Positions 17,838-26,350 of a DNA stretch of 64,000 nt are shown in pieces; position 1 is the stretch's first letter, and the number at the start of each line of letters is the position of its first letter. Made by a program: the position numbers and the translations under genes. The notes beneath the pieces are model-generated. The model had not been told where the DNA came from, did no database searches, and worked only from the letters and a program-made list of their open reading frames with translations. Source of the stretch: Corynebacterium sp. (GTDB lineage: Bacteria > Actinomycetota > Actinomycetes > Mycobacteriales > Mycobacteriaceae); contig NZ_JALAGY010000087.1 in NCBI RefSeq assembly GCF_022712195.1, positions 1-64,000 on the forward strand, in the 5' to 3' direction.

Positions 17838-18413
17838 ATGATGAAACGCCTCATCGCCAGTGCATTCTGGTCCCTCAGCAGGTGGCGGCTGGTTTCCGCG
17901 CCGGCGCCGCAGCGCCCCACGATCCTGCTCGGCGCGCCGCACACCTCCAACTGGGACTTCATCCTGATGCTCGCCATCGCCTGGAAACTGGGCATCCGGA
18001 TCCGCTGGCTGGGCAAGACCAGCCTCTTCGACGGGTGGCGTGGCCCGGTGATGCGTTCCCTCGGCGGCATCCCCGTCGACCGCGACGCGCCGAGCGAGGT
18101 CGTCGGGGAGCTGGTGGAGCAGATCAGTGCGGACCCGGCCACCGCCCTCGTCATCACCCCGGACGGCACCCGTGGCCCCCACACCCACTGGAAGTCCGGG
18201 TTCTACCGGCTCGCCGAGCGGACGGGGCTGCCCGTCACCCTGGGGTACGTGGACCGTCCCACGATGACCACCGGACTGGGGCCGACCATGGACATCACCG
18301 GTGACGTCTCCGCCGACATGGACCGTGTCCGGGAGTTCTACCGCGACAAGTCCGGTCTGCGTCCCGGGGCACGTGTCGAGCCGCGGCTGCGCAGCGAAAC
18401 CGCCACCGACTGA
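17838..18413 (+). CDS. PlsC-type 1-acyl-glycerol-3-phosphate acyltransferase-like protein
   Basis: A 191-residue short acyltransferase. The catalytic HX4D motif is HTSNWD near residue 38, and TPDGTRG corresponds to the phosphate-binding block (usually FPEGTRS). It transfers an acyl chain to a lipid-type hydroxyl at the membrane surface. The shortness and the Asp in place of Glu in the second block suggest the DUF374-like or marine-type subgroup rather than true PlsC. ATG codons at 17838 and 17841 are both possible. Eleven bases separate it from the next gene. Confidence 0.8.
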   Translation: MMKRLIASAFWSLSRWRLVSAPAPQRPTILLGAPHTSNWDFILMLAIAWKLGIRIRWLGKTSLFDGWRGPVMRSLGGIPVDRDAPSEVVGELVEQISADPATALVITPDGTRGPHTHWKSGFYRLAERTGLPVTLGYVDRPTMTTGLGPTMDITGDVSADMDRVREFYRDKSGLRPGARVEPRLRSETATD

Positions 18414-18424
18414 GGAGGTCCCAC

Positions 18425-19105
18425 ATGTCCACCACCCGCACGGTGTTCTACCGCGGCCCCCGCCCGGTCCTGCGGGGCTACCTGCACCTGTTCGCGTTCT
18501 GGTTCTTCCTCGGCACCGGTACCAGCCTGACGGTCCTGTCCTTCGCCAACACCGGGTTCTCCGGGCTGGCGGTGGCCACCGCGGTCTACTCCCTGTGCCT
18601 GGCGGGCATGCTGGGCGTCTCCGCCCTGTACCACCGGGTCCCCTGGAAGAGCGAGGGGTCGGTCCAGTGGTGGCGACGGGCCGACCACGCGATGATCGCC
18701 ATCTTCATCGCCGGCACCTACGGGCCGGTGTTCGTCGGGGCGGACGCCCCGGGCAACCGGACGCCGATCCTCGTCCTGTGCTGGTGCACCGCGCTGCTCG
18801 CGGTGGGGGTGAACATCCTGTGGATCAGCCACCCGCGGTGGCTGTCGGTGACGATCTACCTCTGCCTGGGCTGGATCGCCCTGTTCGGGATGCGCATCCT
18901 GTGGGACGGGCTGACGGGGCCGGAGCTGGCGCTCATCATCGCCGGCGGGGTGATCTACAGCCTGGGGGCGCTGGTGTACGCCCTGAAGTGGCCGACCATC
19001 AGTGAGCACTGGTTCGGTTTCCACGAGGTCTTCCACGCCGGCACCATCGTCGCCGCAGGGCTGCACCACATCGCGATCTGGATGATCGTCCTGGACGCGG
19101 GGTGA
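18425..19105 (+). CDS. Hemolysin III / PAQR-family membrane protein
   Basis: A 226-residue protein with seven hydrophobic segments. The family metal-binding pattern is present: SALYHR near residue 60 and the C-terminal FHEVFHAGTIVAAGLHH. Bacterial members are called hemolysin III or TrhA and are thought to have hydrolase activity in the membrane or affect membrane energetics; in E. coli this is YqfA. RBS GAGGAGG before ATG. Probably one unit with the acyltransferase, ending at the terminator at 19156. Confidence 0.88.
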   Translation: MSTTRTVFYRGPRPVLRGYLHLFAFWFFLGTGTSLTVLSFANTGFSGLAVATAVYSLCLAGMLGVSALYHRVPWKSEGSVQWWRRADHAMIAIFIAGTYGPVFVGADAPGNRTPILVLCWCTALLAVGVNILWISHPRWLSVTIYLCLGWIALFGMRILWDGLTGPELALIIAGGVIYSLGALVYALKWPTISEHWFGFHEVFHAGTIVAAGLHHIAIWMIVLDAG

Positions 19106-19155
19106 GTGGCGGAGGCGGGTGCAACCCCTGACCGGGAACGTCCCCGGACAGAGAA

Positions 19156-19190
19156 CAACCCCGGCACCGTCGTCGACGGTGCCGGGGTTG
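19156..19190. terminator. Convergent hairpin terminator
   Basis: Inverted repeat with 17-base perfect arms (CAACCCCGGCACCGTCG and its complement) around a single T, between the ends of the hemolysin III gene and the cold-shock gene. No long T-run follows on either strand, as is usual in this group. Confidence 0.8.
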
Positions 19191-19206
19191 AGTCTGTGGG
19201 TCGTCC

Positions 19207-19410
19207 TTAGACGACGGTCACGCCGACCGCGGCCGGGCCCTTGCGGCCGTCCTCGGTCTCGAAGGTGACCTTCTGGTTCTCGTCGAGGGAGCGGAAGCCG
19301 CCACCCTGGATCTCCGAGTAGTGGACGAAGACGTCAGCGGAGCCGTCCTCGGGGGAGATGAAGCCGAAGCCCTTTTCAGCGTTGAACCATTTGACAGTGC
19401 CGTTGATCAT
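19207..19410 (-). CDS. cspA: Cold-shock protein, CspA family
   Basis: A 67-residue OB-fold nucleic-acid-binding protein with complete RNP1 (KGFGFI) and RNP2 (VFVHY) motifs and the N-terminal [11 protein letters not shown]. It melts secondary structure in mRNA as a chaperone. It is monocistronic, with a ~190-base upstream region rich in inverted repeats that would form its 5' leader. Confidence 0.96.
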   Translation of the reverse strand: MINGTVKWFNAEKGFGFISPEDGSADVFVHYSEIQGGGFRSLDENQKVTFETEDGRKGPAAVGVTVV

Positions 19411-19606
19411 GTGATCATCCCTTCTTCAGTGTCAGCGACCGGATTCTTCCGTGCGCTGGGTCGACCGAATGTTCCGCAAGGAACAAGTTCGCGTCCTCAA
19501 GACAACTTCCGTGAACTTGATTCCTTCCGGAACTCGGAAGGGAAAAACAACATCAGAAACTGTAACCGCGTTTCAGCCTACACCGGATCGGGGAAGAAGC
19601 CAATGG
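19411..19606 (-). promoter_or_regulatory. Structured leader/promoter region of the cold-shock gene
   Basis: The gap between the cold-shock ATG and the methyltransferase stop is lower in GC than its surroundings and contains two inverted repeats: GTTCC-N4-GGAAC at 19471-19484 and CCTTCCG-N5-CGGAAGG at 19523-19541. In cspA-type genes a long folded leader senses temperature, so this region is a candidate RNA thermosensor. I did not find a clear -35/-10 pair. Confidence 0.45.
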
Positions 19607-20218
19607 TCAGTTCTCCGCACCGGTCTCCAGCGCCAGCAGCGCCGACTTCGCCGCGACCCCGCCGAGGTACCCGCCGAGCCCGCCGTCGCTGCGCAGCACC
19701 CGGTGGCAGGGGACCACCACGGGCAGCGGGTTCGTCGCACAGGCGGTACCCACCGCACGCACCGCACGCGGATTGCCGACACCCTCGGCGACCTGCTTGT
19801 ACGACTGCGTCCGCGCGTATCCGATGCTCGGCAGGTAGCACTGCACTGTCCGCCGGAAACCGGAGGACATCGCGAAGTCCAGGGGAAGGTCGAAGTCCTT
19901 CCGGGCCCCGGTGAAGTACTCGTCGAGTTCGGTGGCGGCGGTGTCCAGGCGCCGTGGCGCCTCGAGCACCCGCGGGCTGACCTTCTCCGCCAGGACGGCC
20001 AGCACCTCGTCGAACCCCTCCCGGGCGAACGCCACCCGCACAAGCCCCCGGTCGGTGGCGGCGAGAAGCAGCGGGCCGACCGGGGAGTCCACCGTGCGGT
20101 AGGCCACGTCCAGCAGCCCCGAGGCGGCGGCGTCGGCGCCGAGCCGGGACCGCAGTCGGGTGAGGTCACCGTCCCCGGCGGGGAAGTCGGTGGGGGACAG
20201 GGGGCTGTCAGTGGTCAT
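19607..20218 (-). CDS. ogt: Methylated-DNA--[protein]-cysteine S-methyltransferase
   Basis: A 203-residue suicide DNA-repair enzyme. The acceptor site PCHRV has the reactive cysteine at C171; the HTH recognition segment (AEGVGNPRAVRAVGTACATNP) carries the arginine finger, and the C-terminal GGLGGYLGG is typical. It removes alkyl groups from O6-alkylguanine. ATG 20218 lies inside the last codons of the sigma factor gene (11-base overlap), so it is translated from the same message. The N-terminal extension in the open frame up to 20299 is not used. Confidence 0.92.
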   Translation of the reverse strand: MTTDSPLSPTDFPAGDGDLTRLRSRLGADAAASGLLDVAYRTVDSPVGPLLLAATDRGLVRVAFAREGFDEVLAVLAEKVSPRVLEAPRRLDTAATELDEYFTGARKDFDLPLDFAMSSGFRRTVQCYLPSIGYARTQSYKQVAEGVGNPRAVRAVGTACATNPLPVVVPCHRVLRSDGGLGGYLGGVAAKSALLALETGAEN

Positions 20219-20702
20219 CGGGGCTCTCCTTCTGGGTAGTGTAGATGCGCCGCAGCGTCCGGACCCCGTCGGCACTGGCCCGGCGGACCGCGTCGGCACG
20301 ACCGCCGATCAGCACCGCGGTCTCGGCGTGGGTCAGTCCCCCGAGGAAGTGGTAGGCCACGGCCAGGCGCTGGCGGTCCGGGAGCGAGGCCACGGCGTCC
20401 CACAGCCCGTCGTCCCGGTGTCCCGGGACCCCCAGGTCGGAGACCTGTTCGGGGACGGTGTCGGTGGGGACGGCCTGCCGCGCGCGACGACGGACGACGT
20501 CCACGGCCCGGCGGTGGGCGACGCGCACCAGCCAGGCCTCCACGTTCGTGCCGTCCGCCAGGTCCGGCCACGCGCGGAGCAGCGACAGGAACGTCTCCGA
20601 CCAGGCGTCGTCGGCGTCGGGGCCCGGACCGAGCACGGCGCGGCAGACCCGCAGCACGGTCGGCCCGTGCCGCGTCACGGCCTGGTCGAAGGGTGTCGTC
20701 AT
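20208..20702 (-). CDS. ECF-like RNA polymerase sigma factor
   Basis: A 164-residue sigma-70 family protein with only regions 2 and 4. Region 2: DADDAWSETFLSLLRAWPDL and NVEAWLVRVAHRRAVDVVRRRAR (-10 recognition). Region 4: LPDRQRLAVAYHFLGGLTHAETAVLIGGRADAVRRASADGVRTLRRI (a helix-turn-helix for the -35). No anti-sigma gene is adjacent. The gene overlaps the alkyl-DNA methyltransferase, suggesting that this sigma factor controls an alkylation response. ATG 20702 chosen; the frame further upstream is antisense to nothing conserved. Confidence 0.85.
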   Translation of the reverse strand: MTTPFDQAVTRHGPTVLRVCRAVLGPGPDADDAWSETFLSLLRAWPDLADGTNVEAWLVRVAHRRAVDVVRRRARQAVPTDTVPEQVSDLGVPGHRDDGLWDAVASLPDRQRLAVAYHFLGGLTHAETAVLIGGRADAVRRASADGVRTLRRIYTTQKESPDDH

Positions 20703-20766
20703 CGGGGTCCCGTCATCGTCGTCACACCCGGTAGTCGCGCCGGATGGGCCATGTGTGAGGTGGCTG

Positions 20767-21804
20767 CTACGGCACCAGGACGATACGTCCGGCGACCTTG
20801 CCGTCCCGCAGGTCGTCGAAGGCGCGTACGGCGTCCTCCAGCGGGTACGTCGTGGTCTCCAGGTGCAGCTTTCCCTGCTGGACGAGGGCCACGGCCTGGC
20901 GCATGTCGGCACGGGTGCCGCCGTAGGCGCGTTCGATGTTCACGCCCCACGGGAGGGCGGAGCTGTCCGCGTCGTAGCTGAACGAGCCGCCGCCGAGACC
21001 GACGAAGCGGATCGCACCGCCCACGCCGACCACCGACAGCGCCAGGTCCACGGTGGGCTGCACGCCCACGAAGTCGAGGACGACGTCCGCGCCGCGTCCG
21101 CCGGTCTCCTCCATGATGCGGGACGCCGCGTCCGCGTCGCTGAGGATGGCGAGGTCCGCACCGTGTTCCGCGGCGTAGGCGACCTTGTCCGGGTCGGTGT
21201 CCAGGGCGATGATGCGGGCGCCCGTGGTCGCGGCGAGGATCTGCAGGCCGACGTGGCCGAGCCCGCCGAGCCCGACGGTCACCACCGTGGCCCCGCCCAC
21301 GAGACGGTCGCGCACGCTGTTCACCGCGTGCATCGGGGTCAGGGCGGCGTCCGCCAGCGGGGCTGAGGTGGTCGGGTCGAGGTCGCCGAGCGGGTCGAGG
21401 TGGTGGGTCTTCACCGCGATGTACTCGGCCATGCCACCCGGGGAGCCGATGCCCGGCGACAACGGCGCCAGGGAACCGCGCGGGCTGGCGACCTCGCACT
21501 CGTTGTCGCGCCCGGCCAGGCACCTGTCGCACTCGCCGCAGCTGAGCACCAGGGCGACCAGGGCACTGTCGCCGACGTTCCAGCCGGTCACCGCCTCGCC
21601 GGTCTTCTCCACCACCCCAGCCACCTCGTGGCCCAGGGTGGAGCCGACCAGGGGACTGTCATCGCCGCCGCCGATGATGTGCAGGTCGGAGTGGCACAGC
21701 CCCGCACCCGCCACCTTCAGCAGGACCTCGTCGGCCCCGATCTCGGGGACGGGCTTCTCCTGCACCTCGACCGTGTTGTTCCGGACGTAGGACACTGCAC
21801 GCAT
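20767..21804 (-). CDS. Zinc-dependent NAD(P) alcohol dehydrogenase
   Basis: A 345-residue medium-chain dehydrogenase. Catalytic zinc ligands lie in GLCHSDLH and GHE; the structural zinc lobe is CGECDRCLAGRDNEC; the NAD(P) fold is GLGGLGHVG. It interconverts an alcohol with an aldehyde or ketone. An acidic residue after the second strand (ALDTD) favours NAD over NADP. It ends 65 bases before the sigma factor on the same strand, so readthrough into that operon is possible. Confidence 0.9.
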   Translation of the reverse strand: MRAVSYVRNNTVEVQEKPVPEIGADEVLLKVAGAGLCHSDLHIIGGGDDSPLVGSTLGHEVAGVVEKTGEAVTGWNVGDSALVALVLSCGECDRCLAGRDNECEVASPRGSLAPLSPGIGSPGGMAEYIAVKTHHLDPLGDLDPTTSAPLADAALTPMHAVNSVRDRLVGGATVVTVGLGGLGHVGLQILAATTGARIIALDTDPDKVAYAAEHGADLAILSDADAASRIMEETGGRGADVVLDFVGVQPTVDLALSVVGVGGAIRFVGLGGGSFSYDADSSALPWGVNIERAYGGTRADMRQAVALVQQGKLHLETTTYPLEDAVRAFDDLRDGKVAGRIVLVP

Positions 21805-21944
21805 GACTTGCTCCTTCTTCGAGAACTGAACGCGGGGTTGCCGCCCCGTTCACTCCCCACGCTACGCCTGGGACGTACCGCGCAGAGTGCCGCCGGCCCC
21901 CGTACCATCGGACGCCCGGACCCCTCACCGAAAGTGCTCTCCAC

Positions 21945-22655
21945 ATGTCCCTGAAGCATCCTGCCCTCGGCCCCTACCACGACCGCCGCGAGATGAACCT
22001 CGGCATCGTCCTCGCCGGACTCGCCGGAGCGATGGGTGCGGCCGCCTGGCTGCACACCTCCGGCTGGTACGTGACCTTCATGACCGGCAACACCGAAAGG
22101 ATGGTCCTCGAACACTTCACCGGCCACCATGTCCTCGGGTTCGGGGCCCTGGCCACGGTGATCGCCTTCCTGGTGGGTGTCATGGCCGCCACGCTGGCGC
22201 GTATCCACTGGTGGAGGAAGTCCCGGCACGGCGCCACGCTGGTCACGATGGTGGCCGCCTACGCCGCCTGGCTGGTCGACGTGCTCACCAATGACGCGGA
22301 GGCGCCCCTGGGTGTGGTCCCGGTGCTGTCGCTGGCCTTCGGGCTCGGGGCGTTGAACACCTCGATCAGCCGCGGGAACCAGGTCGCCATGCCCCTGTCC
22401 TACGTCACCGGCACCCTGGTGAAGATGGGCCAGGGTTTCGCGCTGCACCTCTCCGGTGTGCGGCGGTGGGTGTGGGTGGCGCAGGTCGTCACCTACGCGG
22501 GCTTCCTCGCCGGCATCGTGCTCGGCGGGACCGTCTTCCACTCCTTCGGCACGCACAACTCCCTGGCGGCGCTGGCCCTGATGTCCACCGTGATCGCCGT
22601 GGTCACCTGGAAGCTCGACCACCCGCGGTTCGCCGACCGGGACGCGGCGGGATAG
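21945..22655 (+). CDS. YoaK-family (DUF1275) membrane protein
   Basis: A 236-residue protein with six predicted membrane segments. Typical DUF1275 features are WYVTFMTGNT near the N-terminus and ALNTSISRGNQVAMPLSYVTGTLVKMG in the middle. The family is thought to be transport-related, substrate unknown. Divergent from the alcohol dehydrogenase across a 140-base gap. Confidence 0.85.
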   Translation: MSLKHPALGPYHDRREMNLGIVLAGLAGAMGAAAWLHTSGWYVTFMTGNTERMVLEHFTGHHVLGFGALATVIAFLVGVMAATLARIHWWRKSRHGATLVTMVAAYAAWLVDVLTNDAEAPLGVVPVLSLAFGLGALNTSISRGNQVAMPLSYVTGTLVKMGQGFALHLSGVRRWVWVAQVVTYAGFLAGIVLGGTVFHSFGTHNSLAALALMSTVIAVVTWKLDHPRFADRDAAG

Positions 22656-22874
22656 GGACGCGGCCGCTGTGTCTTCAGTCACGATGCGGTGTCCACCGGC
22701 TGCGGCGGGTGCGGGGGCGTGTTATCACAGAGCCCTGACGTTCCGGTACTGACGATCCGGCCCTGATGTTCGTGCCCTGCCGTCCGCCGCCTTCGCCACC
22801 GCCCACGCCACCTCTCGTGTCACCGCCCTTTCCTGCGTCACCTCACCTCTGAACCCCCGGAAGGACCCCGCCCC
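22656..22874. other. Intergenic region with degenerate 14-nt direct repeats
   Basis: A 219-base gap before the first acyltransferase of the cluster. From 22735 to 22776 three degenerate 14-base repeats follow each other (CTGACGTTCCGGTA, CTGACGATCCGGCC, CTGATGTTCGTGCC). No terminator hairpin or clear promoter boxes were found. The repeats may be a regulator site for the acyltransferase gene. Confidence 0.35.
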
Positions 22875-24350
22875 ATGGAGTACACCGAACTCTCGGCGTA
22901 CCGGCTGCACGCCGGCGACGTCACCACCTGGACCCCCACCGCCACCGACGCCTGGACCGTCGACCCGCGTCCGTTGTCCAGCAACCACGAAGCACACGTC
23001 CGCGAGTCACTGTCCGCCGGGACGGCGGACCCGTCGCCGCGGGGCGACAACTGGATCGGCACGGCCTTCCGGATCCACCACAGCTTCGACGCCGGGGCGT
23101 TCGCCGCGACGCTGCGCGCCTGGATGGTGCGCCACGAGGCCTACCGCACCACCGCGGTCGCGGCGACGGCGGGCGACTCCGGCGTGGAGGGCGGGGGGCT
23201 GCACCGCCAGACGCTCCCGGCCGACGCCGTCGACGTGGCGTCCCGCCCGCTCGGTCACCTGCCGGACGCCGACAGCGTCCGCGACGTCCTGGACCACCAC
23301 TTCGCCACCGGGGTGTCCGCGCTGAGCTGGCCCCACCTCACCGTCGCCACCGTCGTGCAGGACGCGCCGTGGTTCACGGTGGTCTTCGCCGCCGACCACG
23401 CCGTGATGGACGCCTACACCCAGATCGTCTCCATCGCGGAGCTGCGCGAGATCTACGCCGCACAGGTCGAGGGCCGTACCCCGGAACTCCCGCTCGCCGG
23501 ATCCCACGTCGACTACAGCCGGGGCGAACGCGAACTCGCCGACTCCCTCACCGCCGACCACCCCGTGGTGCAGCGGTGGAGGCACTTCCTCACCGGGGCC
23601 GACGGGGCGCCCGCGACGCCGCGGCTTCCCCTGGCCGGCGCCCACACCGGGGACGAGGAGGACGTGAAGCAGGTCAGCACCTCGATGTGGCTGCTCGGCG
23701 ACGTGGACGCCACCGTCTTCGGCCAGATCAGCAAGCGCCACGGCGGCAGCCAGGTCACCGGCCTGCTGGCCGCGCTGAAGGTCGCCGCCGCACGCGCCGA
23801 CCGTCACGGACTGTGCGGCGACACCTTCCGCTACGTGATGCCGATGCACACCCGCACCTCGGCGGAGTTCGCGCTGTCCGCCGGATGGTTCGTGGGCCTG
23901 ATGCCGGTGGAGGACCCGATGCCGCGCGGTGCCGCGTTCTCCGAGGCCGTGGCGGCGACGACCGCGGCGGTGAAGGAGAACCGCGACCTTGTCGCCTACC
24001 CGTACCCGAAGGTCGCCGAGCTGCTGGGTGTGAGCGAGCCGCCGCGCTTCGTGGTGTCCTACGTGGACACCCGGTACATCCCCGGGGCGGACGCCTGGAC
24101 GCCGCACGACCGGACCCTGCGTGGTGTCGCCTACAGCTCCACCGACGTCTACGTGTGGGTCGTGCGTACCACCGGCGGTGTGAACATCTCCATGCGCTTC
24201 CCGGACGCCCCCTGCACCCGCGACTCGGTGCGCGCCCTGGTCGCCGAGTACTTCACCGTGCTGCACAGTGTGGTGGACACCGGCGACGCGTCCTCGCTGC
24301 CGTTCGGACGCTCCGACGAGAAGACCGGCACGCCGGTGTACGAGGGCTGA
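22875..24350 (+). CDS. PapA-like acyltransferase (condensation superfamily, HXXXD)
   Basis: A 491-residue protein starting with the PapA-type N-terminus (GDVTTWTPT, compare GTVTTWLPS in the gene at 27524). The catalytic motif is D-H-A-V-M-D-A, with both His and Asp retained. The second half has the SAGWFVGLMPVEDP block that forms the latch near the active site. PapA proteins move acyl chains onto the hydroxyls of trehalose, phthiocerol or similar lipids. RBS GGAAGGA before ATG. Four bases separate it from the next acyltransferase gene, so the two form an operon. Confidence 0.85.
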   Translation: MEYTELSAYRLHAGDVTTWTPTATDAWTVDPRPLSSNHEAHVRESLSAGTADPSPRGDNWIGTAFRIHHSFDAGAFAATLRAWMVRHEAYRTTAVAATAGDSGVEGGGLHRQTLPADAVDVASRPLGHLPDADSVRDVLDHHFATGVSALSWPHLTVATVVQDAPWFTVVFAADHAVMDAYTQIVSIAELREIYAAQVEGRTPELPLAGSHVDYSRGERELADSLTADHPVVQRWRHFLTGADGAPATPRLPLAGAHTGDEEDVKQVSTSMWLLGDVDATVFGQISKRHGGSQVTGLLAALKVAAARADRHGLCGDTFRYVMPMHTRTSAEFALSAGWFVGLMPVEDPMPRGAAFSEAVAATTAAVKENRDLVAYPYPKVAELLGVSEPPRFVVSYVDTRYIPGADAWTPHDRTLRGVAYSSTDVYVWVVRTTGGVNISMRFPDAPCTRDSVRALVAEYFTVLHSVVDTGDASSLPFGRSDEKTGTPVYEG

Positions 24351-24354
24351 CCCG

Positions 24355-25698
24355 GTGACCCACCTGCCCGACGGCCACCGCCTCACCGCCGACGACCACC
24401 TGTTCGTCGTCATGGAGCAGGTGCTGGGCGTGCCGGTGGTGCCCCAGGTCATCTGGCGGGTGGACGCGACCGGACCGGTGCTCGACCGGGTCGAGGAGAC
24501 GGGACGGAACCTCACCGCCGGACGGCTGTCCCGCCTCGTCCGCCGCACCCGCGGTCCCGTCCGCGACCGGTGGGAGTACACCCCGCGCGCCGGGAACGTC
24601 CGCATCGACCGCGCCCCGGTGGCCCCCGGGCAGGTCAGCGGCTGGCTGCACGACAGGCTGACCGCGCCGGTGGACAGCGTGCGCGGCCCGTCCTGGGAAC
24701 TCGGTGCCGTGCCCACCACCGACGGTCACGTCATCGTCTCCCTGGTGCGCAGCCACGTCGTCGCCGACGGTGCCGCGATGATCCGCGCGGTCACCGAGGC
24801 CGTCGGCGGACAGTCCACGACACCCCGCGCACCACGCCGGGGCGACACCGTGCGTGACGCCCTCTCCCTGCTCACCGCGGTCGGACGGGCGGCGGTGTCA
24901 CTGCGGACACCCGCCACGGCACAGGTGGGCGTCCCGCCGAACGAGGGGACGGCACCGGAGGGGCCGGCGGTGGTGCCCACCGTGGCGGTGCGGGTCGACG
25001 CCGCCCGGTTCGACGTGGCGGCGTCCTCGCGCGGTGGCACGTCCAACACCCTCTTCCAGGCGGTCACGCTCGGCGTCCTCGTCGGCTCGGGGCGCGTCCG
25101 GGAGGGCGACACCGTGCCCCTCGCGGTGCCCGTGTCCGTCAGGGGCGACGGGGCCGGTGACCTGCGCGCCAACGCGACCACCGGCGCCACGGTCGTTGTG
25201 CGGCTGGACCCGGGGCGCTACGACGACCTCGGGGAACTGCGGGCCGCGGCGAAGTCGGCCTACCGGCAGGTCAGCGCCCGCACCGGCCCCGACAGGGTCG
25301 CCGCCATGGCACAGGTCGCCCAGGCGTTGCCGGACTCCCTGGTCCGACGGGCCGCCGCGGGGTCCACCACACCGGTGTGCCTGGCCTCGAACCTGGGGGA
25401 GCCGTCGGAGGCGTTCACCGGACTGGGGCTGGGACCGGAAACGGGACCGGAACTGGGCCGCGACGGATGCGACGTCGCCCTGCGCTCCGTGATCCGGGCG
25501 GGGTCCGCGCGCGAACTCGCCGAACGTCAGGGTGGTGTGAGCGCCTGGGCGGTGCGGTCCGGGGGATCACTGTCGCTGTCCTTCACGTCCCTGGACCCGG
25601 TCCACGTGCGCGATGAGGCGCACCTGCTCGACCTGGTGAGGGAGGAGCTGGGCCGGTGGGGTCTGGTGTGGGGGAGGGACGCGACCCGGTGGCTGTAG
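24355..25698 (+). CDS. Condensation-superfamily acyltransferase, WS/DGAT-like
   Basis: A 447-residue protein with the motif S-H-V-V-A-D-G (HXXXDG) near residue 140 and a C-terminal half with NATTGATVVVRLD and CLASNLG that resembles wax ester synthase/diacylglycerol acyltransferases more than PapA. Expected role: moving an acyl group from acyl-CoA to an alcohol or glycolipid. GTG 24355 follows the previous stop after 4 bases; the longer ORF from 24268 overlaps the first gene and is not used. Confidence 0.75.
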   Translation: MTHLPDGHRLTADDHLFVVMEQVLGVPVVPQVIWRVDATGPVLDRVEETGRNLTAGRLSRLVRRTRGPVRDRWEYTPRAGNVRIDRAPVAPGQVSGWLHDRLTAPVDSVRGPSWELGAVPTTDGHVIVSLVRSHVVADGAAMIRAVTEAVGGQSTTPRAPRRGDTVRDALSLLTAVGRAAVSLRTPATAQVGVPPNEGTAPEGPAVVPTVAVRVDAARFDVAASSRGGTSNTLFQAVTLGVLVGSGRVREGDTVPLAVPVSVRGDGAGDLRANATTGATVVVRLDPGRYDDLGELRAAAKSAYRQVSARTGPDRVAAMAQVAQALPDSLVRRAAAGSTTPVCLASNLGEPSEAFTGLGLGPETGPELGRDGCDVALRSVIRAGSARELAERQGGVSAWAVRSGGSLSLSFTSLDPVHVRDEAHLLDLVREELGRWGLVWGRDATRWL

Positions 25699-25732
25699 GG
25701 CCGTGACCGGCGTGACGGGTTAGGCTACCGGG

Positions 25733-26350
25733 ATGCAGCGTAGGAAGAACCACATCATCTGGATCAATGGTGCATTCGGTGCGGGAAAGACGACAGCCGC
25801 GAATCTCCTGGCGGATGAGATCCCGGGTGCGGTCGTCGTTGATCCGGAGGAAGTCGGTGCCCTGTTGCGTCCGATACTGCAGCCGGTCGCTCCAGTACGG
25901 GACTTCCAGGAGTGGTCGGCATGGCGACGGCTCGTCGCTGCCACACTCAACTCCGTACTCCGGGAACTTCCGGAGGGCCCTGAGTCAGTTGTCATCGTCC
26001 CGCAGACTGTCACAGTGGAGGAATACTGGTCGGAGATTGTTTCTGAGCTCGATCCGACGGCATTCCTCACACCGGTGGCGTTGCATGTGGACCCGGAGGA
26101 GCACTGTCGCCGTGCCACCGACGACACTGAGGAGTCTGGTGCGCTCCGGTGGAGACTCAGCAGGTTTCCGGCCTTCCGGGACGCAGACTGGATTCGCCGT
26201 GAGTTCGAGAGCATTGACGTCTCAGAGCTGACCCGGAAGGAGACGGTGGCGCGGATCCTTGCCGTGTCGGTGTCCTCGCGGGTCGCTTCGCGGGGGGTCA
26301 GCAGTGAGTCGGCAGCGCCTTCGACAGCCGGTCGAGCACCCCGCCCATGA
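25733..26350 (+). CDS. P-loop ATPase/kinase, TmrB-like (tunicamycin-resistance family)
   Basis: A 205-residue protein with a Walker A NGAFGAGKTT at residues 12-21, the acidic DPEEVG that follows the next strand, and VIVPQTVTVEEYW. This order matches TmrB-like nucleotide-binding proteins, which protect against tunicamycin. GC is clearly lower than that of both neighbours, suggesting acquisition from elsewhere. The last ~18 codons overlap the opposite-strand acyltransferase, and the tail (SSRVASRGVSSESAAPSTAG) does not look like a natural domain end, so the original 3' end may have been lost. TAGGCT at 25721 could be a leaderless -10. Confidence 0.7.
   Translation: MQRRKNHIIWINGAFGAGKTTAANLLADEIPGAVVVDPEEVGALLRPILQPVAPVRDFQEWSAWRRLVAATLNSVLRELPEGPESVVIVPQTVTVEEYWSEIVSELDPTAFLTPVALHVDPEEHCRRATDDTEESGALRWRLSRFPAFRDADWIRREFESIDVSELTRKETVARILAVSVSSRVASRGVSSESAAPSTAGRAPRP

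Noticed and set aside
16935..18188. Extension of the glutamate decarboxylase frame to 875 residues
   Set aside because: The extra part runs antisense to the DUF202 and acyltransferase genes and has no conserved sequence; ATG 16934 begins the family homology.
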